Part shown: piece after piece, positions 18,806 through 20,469 of the stretch
How positions within the stretch are numbered: position 1 is the first letter of the stretch
Layout: the number at the start of each line of letters is the position of its first letter
From: Pseudoneurospora amorphoporcata
Lineage: Eukaryota; Ascomycota; Sordariomycetes; Sordariales; Sordariaceae
NCBI GenBank assembly: GCA_033297205.1
Contig: MU859406.1
Coordinates: 1-20,469, forward strand
Direction of reading: 5' to 3'
Length of the DNA: 20,469 bases
Made by a program: the position numbers and the translations under genes
Notes under the pieces: generated by a model
The model's database searches: none
Told to the model about the DNA's origin: nothing
What the model saw: only the letters and a program-made list of their open reading frames with translations

Positions 18806-19481
18806 CGTGATTAGTGATATCTGGAAAATAAAGAAAATGGCCAGAGCAGGTACAGTTCTAACTTCCAATTTATGTGAGCGAGGACTTTGCCGTGAGCTTT
18901 TGCGAGGGGACGACCTTTATACTTCTGATCTGTGGCCATATTTTTTCATTATTCTATTACCAAACATCTAGGTCAAGCAAGCATTGTTGTGGAATCTTCT
19001 ATGGTATTGTGAAGCTCTTTGCAAATTCAACCAAACCAGGAACCCATGCTACAAAGCACTCTCCTCCCTGCTGGGTACATAAGCAGCTGGGGCTAGGTAG
19101 CCACGTACAACGCTGAATATACTAGAGGAATTAAACAGCAAATGGTACCGTGAATAAGTCAATTCTGCGGTGGACTTATCTAAAAAAATATGGGAGCGGA
19201 CAGGCAAGCAACGAACACTTGTACGGCTACCAACACTTTGACGTTCTTGCATGTTCCCCAACCACGCCCAGAGCTTTGGATCATGGAAAGATTTCCTAAT
19301 GCTTGACAATCACAAGTCATTGGTTGTTCCATAGCGGCAGTATCATTGGTGTTAGCCTCGCCTGTTTCATAGTATCCTTGTTATTCTTCATAGCTTACAA
19401 CACCCAAAAAAACGAAGCTATTCACAAACGCCAAAAAGGAGAAGTGGAGAAGTAAAAGAAACAAAAGAAATGGATGGATAA
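18806..19481. other. Spacer, nothing recognised
   Basis: No coding or repeat that I can support. Confidence 0.4.
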
Positions 19482-19553
19482 TGCCCACAGCCAGAATCGA
19501 ACTGACGACCTCATCATTACTAGTGATGCGCTCTACCACTGAGCCATGCGGGC
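19482..19553 (-). tRNA. tRNA-Thr (anticodon AGT)
   Basis: A complete 72-nt cloverleaf on the minus strand: acceptor GCCCGCA with TGTGGGC (one G-T pair), D arm GCTC-AGTGGTA-GAGC, anticodon arm CATCA-CTAGTAA-TGATG with anticodon AGT, variable AGGTC, T arm GTCAG-TTCGATT-CTGGC, discriminator A. There is no intron and no encoded CCA. A TTTCTTTT tract follows about 11 bases downstream as a Pol III stop. Confidence 0.95.
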
Positions 19554-19887
19554 TTGTTGGGTTATTGTTGTTGCGAGGTCCTGGACATTGAGCTCAAGAA
19601 TGCGCCATTACAATGGCAGATTATTGGTTGTTGATGATGTTGTCCACAACAAACAATATATGTCGGCGGCGGGATTGTGAATGCCGCTTGCGCTGAGAAT
19701 GAGATGGAGTTTTGGACGGACTTTGATAGGAGATGGGGGTTTGAGGGGTCACTGATGGAGGACAATATTCGCAGAATGCAGAATAATAGGTATTCACTTG
19801 GTAATAAGACGGAAGGTTTGGTGTTAAAGTCTTGAGGATGTTGGGAATGGAACGTGGTGACCAGACGTCAAGTTGTTAAGGTATTGA
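19554..19887. other. Spacer upstream of the truncated duplicate
   Basis: No gene seen. It does not resemble the sequence that lies next to the left copy of the duplicated segment. Confidence 0.35.
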
Positions 19888-20085
19888 GGTCGCGGATATA
19901 GAGGATGTGTGACAAGGGCTGTATTCAGGGCTTGGAACAGTAGTTCAATTCAGCTAATAAACTACTTTGGTCTCGAAAGCCTTGTTGATCTTCTCAACTT
20001 CCAGGAGAAGGTTGGGCTTCAAGGCCTTTTTATGTCAAAGGGAATCGGTACGTACTTGAGCTACGCATCAAGCCTTGTCGCCTGA
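19888..20085 (+). pseudogene. Truncated second copy of the leftmost gene
   Basis: From 19906 the plus strand encodes CVTRAVFRAWNSSSIQLIN and continues through NYFGLESLVDLLNFQEKVGL to a TGA at 20083-20085. Bases 19905-20045 are the inverted equivalent of 1-141, with the protein nearly unchanged (Leu to Phe and Pro to Ser changes in the region LLNFQEKVGLQGLFMSKG). The frame is closed by TGA at 19885-19887 and there is no start codon, so the N-terminal part is missing. After the shared part it adds about 12 residues (GTYLSYASSLVA). Because the left copy leaves the window at 1, it is not known whether it continues the same way. Confidence 0.6.
19905..20045 (+). repeat. Right arm of the 141-bp inverted duplication
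   Basis: Similarity to the left arm ends sharply at 19905 (ATGTGTGACAAGG); beyond it the two flanks differ. Confidence 0.9.
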
Positions 20086-20469
20086 GGCTTCAAGACATCT
20101 ATCTAGCAGTCTGCATCCGTGTGGATCTTCCTGAATGCCTTCATCCGGGCGCCCTGCTTCTTGCTTGGTTGGCTGTGGTTGCTTCTGGGATGACCGTGGC
20201 CGAGGGTCTGACCGCGGGTCTGACCGCGGGTCCGGCCGAGGGTCCGGCCGAGGTGGGTGTTGTGGCCGGAGGCCACTGAGCATCTTGAGGCTAATGCTAG
20301 GCTTTGAGGCTCTGTTGAGTCTTGCGATCCTAACCCCTGGACTGTGGGCAATGTCCGTGTGATAGGAGGAGTTTGGGTAAGCAGTGCTGATGGCCGAGAG
20401 TCCGGCCGAGGTGAGTTTGAGTCTCGCGGCCTGCGGCCGCCGGGCATTCATAAGGCTGATGCCAGGCGT
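20086..20469. other. GC-rich right edge
   Basis: Both strands have open frames (for example 20068-20451 minus, with repeated Arg-Pro-Asp/Ser-Asp-Pro), but these come from the 12-bp repeat and lack other support. Confidence 0.4.
20205..20252 (+). repeat. 12-bp minisatellite
   Basis: Two units GGTCTGACCGCG followed by two units GGTCCGGCCGAG, exactly in tandem. Related single units lie just before (20194-20204) and at about 20399-20410. The 12-bp period keeps any reading frame open. Confidence 0.9.

Noticed and set aside
1..20469. CRISPR array, toxin-antitoxin or phage-defence locus
   Set aside because: No regularly spaced direct repeats, no matching protein families, and the organism is a eukaryote.

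Overview
The window looks like nuclear DNA of a filamentous ascomycete, probably a Sordariomycete. The signs are a GH11 xylanase with a C-terminal fungal cellulose-binding module and a GT..CTAAC..AG intron, a long hybrid histidine kinase in one open exon, eukaryotic tRNA genes without encoded CCA, and gene-poor spacers holding decayed genes and short repeats. This is inferred from family resemblance only; no search was run.

Layout. The left edge (1-428, minus) carries the N-terminal 142 codons of an unrecognised protein that runs off the window. Its last 141 bp recur inverted near the right edge (19905-20045) as a truncated fragment. Positions 429-2765 have no convincing gene. A 958-residue PAS / hybrid histidine kinase with receiver domain fills 2766-5642 (minus), followed by about 2.2 kb of leader and intergenic DNA. 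From 7893 to about 10090 lie two decayed genes pointing away from each other: a secreted protein of the type I recall as DUF8021 (minus, at least five frameshifts) and a FAD-dependent monooxygenase C-terminal remnant (plus, stops and frameshifts). At 12147-13128 is an intact secreted GH11-CBM1 endo-xylanase with one intron and a TATA box. It is followed by an odd intron-containing tRNA gene (13795-13918).

The right third (about 14.5-20.4 kb) is a mosaic of gene fragments, a dispersed repeat with tRNA-like Pol III boxes and strong hairpins (copies at 10977 and 15843), an inverted-repeat element carrying another tRNA-like unit (16807-17320), a zinc-finger gene remnant (about 18201-18805, minus), and a clean tRNA-Thr(AGT) at 19482-19553 (minus).

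The intact genes have unrelated roles: signal sensing by phosphorelay, hemicellulose degradation and translation. I see no operon-like system. The most unusual content is the repeat family combining tRNA-like promoter boxes, an immediate oligo-T terminator and conserved hairpins, together with the inverted coding duplication at the two ends of the window.
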